From Mucidula mucida (Eukaryota > Basidiomycota > Agaricomycetes > Agaricales > Physalacriaceae), in NCBI GenBank assembly GCA_015501055.1, contig JADNYV010001031.1:1-10381 (forward strand): 10,381 nucleotides of DNA, written 5' to 3'. Within the stretch, counting starts at the first letter, position 1, and each line of letters begins with the position of its first letter. Positions 8,020-10,381 of the stretch are shown here, piece after piece. Position numbers and translations under genes: made by a program. Under the pieces are notes generated by a model, which was given only the letters and a program-made list of their open reading frames with translations, made no database searches and had not been told where the DNA came from.

Positions 8020-10381
8020 ATGCTGAATCTTGAATCAAACACGAACACTGATGGTCTCTCACCCACTCTCCGAGATCTTCTTGGACAATATAATGCTCTC
8101 AACCCCGAAGGTGTTTGCTTGATTTTATTTGACGTATTCGGAAAACTAATGTAACTCGGCTTTGTAGACAGAGCGTTATTCATGGCTGAGATGAACGCCT
8201 CTTCTGCCTTTATTTCAACCTCCGCGAATAACGACGTCGGCATCAATTCCCTAGAACGTGATGTCCAGGACCAAGTCCCGAACCACTTTCCTTCAGTAGC
8301 CACTAACGGCCGTACCGCCTCACCAGACGGTAGCCCCATGAAGGTGGACAACACGAGTTTGCCAGATGCCAGTCCGGTGGTCGACGAAGAACTTCCAGCT
8401 CACGATGACTCTACCTCGGAAAGTCGCCTTTTCAACACCGCGCGACTTGAAGACAGATCCTCGGCGGAAATCGATACAAACCTCGTTTTCACTCAGGTTT
8501 GCGGCGCTTTGCTTCCTGCTTTACTGGATAAGGGTGGCATCCCTTTTCTGCGTCGCATTCGGCCTGCGTTGAAAAAGATAGCTACAGGAGAATTTCAGTA
8601 CCCGACGTGGATGCCTGAAGATGCGGAAAATATGCCCGCTGATGTTCGCGAGCATTTCACCGCGTTAAAGATACCTCGTTTACGCGGATCTACAACGCCT
8701 TGTCTGCTCCTGCATGACTTGGGTTCTAGTTCCGACCAGGAAGTCGGAAAACTAGCAAAGATGCTCTCTACCTTCGTTGACATCGTACACCACAAGTGCG
8801 TGTGCTCCACTCAGATGATAACTGTACTAAAGTTTGCATTCAGATGTTTTGTCAATTGCTCTGGCTCAGGAAAGACCAGACTTTGTCTAGAGAGTCTATG
8901 TCTCAAGTATGGACTATACTTCACATGCGCGACCCCAGAACTCGCCTCAGACGGTGATGATGATCTTGGAGGCCTTAGACCTCAGATTGGGTCTCGTGAT
9001 CTCTCCTCTGTGGCTGACACTTTGATCAACGACAAGTCATTTACGCAGAATCTGAGGGACGCCAGTGTCCAGGACCCTATAGCCGCAGGGAAACTCAATT
9101 CCAAGATTGCTGCTCCGTATTTCGTTAGGGTCCTAGTCACGCGTCTGATCATATTCCTCGAATACCTTGGCTGTCTTTCCAAGGATCAGTTGCACAGTAT
9201 GAACGCGAAGCGTGCTTGGATGTATCTTCAGGCCCAGCCTTTCCTCGATGACGATATTCCCGACGTCTTCGCGTCATTCGCCCGCCACGTTGTTCCGCAA
9301 CACTATGACAAGACGGTTGATCCTGTATCGGTGATATGCAAGCAAATAGGTTCATGCTTGGTTGTCGCGATAACTTGCTTTCTCTCCCGATCGTCATTGA
9401 TGAAGCGCAAGTGGGAGCGGGAACCCTTGGGGACGCGTTTCTCTCCTCGGCCAGCATCAGGCATGAGGTCACCGAATTGCAGACAAGACCCATTCTACGG
9501 GAAATCGTCTGGTCGTTCGCCACTATTGATATCAAGGTGGCGGATCAGAATGATTTTCACGAAGAGATTCAGCACCACAGTGCTCCGCGAAACTACGAAC
9601 CTCATGTCATCATAACAGGCTCTGGACTTTCTCGAGAAGTTGCCTCGACGGCTTACGTTGGCGTTGGTACGCCCAAAGTGATGGAGACAGTAACCGACAC
9701 AGGTGCTTTTGCGATCCAAGAAAAACAGCAGAGGTACTTGAGAAAATATTTCCCTTCCGCCTGGTTGGATCATGAAGATGGAGAGATCTTGCAATACCGA
9801 GCCTGGATCTGGCTACGCGGAAGGTGAGTTCAGTCATTCAGATACACTGTTTGAGCTTGATTCCTTACTATGTCGATCAGGCATAGGTTTACTGCGTCTT
9901 TCATTGAATATACCCTTCGGAATTGGCAACACGCAGCGTTGCATGGCAACGTTTTGTTGAATATCTTTGTTGCTGGTCTGTCAGGTAACTTCGAACCATG
10001 GGATGCGGTCCGATATCCTATGAATTTGGACGGTGTTTCTAAACCTAAGGATTGGGACATCTTGGCGCAGCTGAATAAATTGCGTAGGTCATGACTCCAG
10101 GTGTTATCGGCTCATTGCTTACGATTCAAACAGCACCCTCGTTCAAAGTTGGCATTCGAAAGGAGATGTGCGACTACTTTATACGCAACCAAAGACCTGC
10201 CGCCATCTACGATGCGACCGAAGAGGATATTCAGTCCGGTATCGGGCTTGTCCACCGCTTTGGAGGAGAGATCAGGATCATTATCAGCGAGCCGCTGATT
10301 TGTCTTACTCTCTTTACCTTCGTAAACGAACCCTTTTCAAAGACAACCCAGGGCAAACCGGCCGAAATACAGACTCCACTC
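8020..10381 (+). CDS. P-loop NTPase of the Agaricomycete Crinkler/RHS-like family, 3' end outside the window
   Basis: Exons seen: 8020-8110, 8168-8795, 8844-9823 (with one frame break), 9881-10083 and 10134 to the edge; introns are 48-57 bases. The ATG at 8020 opens LSPTLRDLLGQYNALNPE and splices in frame to the long second exon. Residues to about 100 are Ser/Asp-rich and probably disordered. Walker A is NCSGSGKT (residues 244-251); Walker B is LPIVIDEAQV (about 9387-9416); then come ITGSGLS, DTGAF, a Tyr-Leu/Pro segment, WLRGR|HRFTASF across an intron, FEPWDA and a C-terminal helical part. This order matches a large Agaricomycete NTPase family that I associate with Crinkler/RHS-type effectors, in which an NTPase can be joined to a nuclease-like domain; no nuclease region is visible before the edge. 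Between about 9300 and 9385 the frame shifts by one base with no good intron, so the copy may be inactive. Cellular role unknown. Confidence 0.8.

Noticed and set aside
8001..8354. 117-residue minus-strand frame
   Set aside because: It lies opposite the first two exons of the NTPase gene, whose splice junction and continuing frame are better supported.

Overview
The window looks like nuclear DNA of a mushroom-forming basidiomycete (Agaricomycetes). The genes that can be read are cut by many short introns (about 45-65 bases) with GT...AG ends. The recognisable families are a fungal-type protein kinase, a CxxCG/F-box protein, and a P-loop NTPase of the large family related to Crinkler/RHS-type effectors. 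All three kinds of gene undergo lineage-specific expansion in Agaricomycetes. There are no bacterial operons, ribosome binding sites or RNA genes.

Layout. Bases 1-874 hold no gene; the stretch is pyrimidine-biased and has a small tandem repeat. A six-exon kinase-like gene (about 418 residues) lies on the minus strand at 2384-875. Upstream of it on the same strand are a weak three-exon candidate (2992-2472) and a better one, an unrecognised 127-residue protein with three exons and a TATA box (3744-3241). Bases 3802-5687 are mostly without supportable genes. A degraded F-box gene runs on the minus strand from 6338 to about 5688. From 6835 to 7823, on the plus strand, is a near-perfect inverted copy of the 3' two thirds of the kinase gene. 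From 8020 to the window edge on the plus strand is the NTPase gene, incomplete at its 3' end.

The most striking structure is the inverted duplication. Bases 883-1871 and 6835-7823 (989 bp each, about 4.96 kb apart) are reverse complements with no gaps and a single difference seen. The left arm sits inside an apparently complete kinase gene. The right arm has lost the N-lobe with the ATP-binding lysine and the last residues of the protein, so the left copy is probably the source and the right a recent truncated duplicate or a gene-conversion product.

No operon-like cooperation can be claimed. The locus reads as an accessory region mixing expanded gene families (kinase, F-box, NTPase), young duplications and decaying genes. 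Gene models were assembled by eye from reading frames and splice sites; family names come from remembered motifs, not from a database search.
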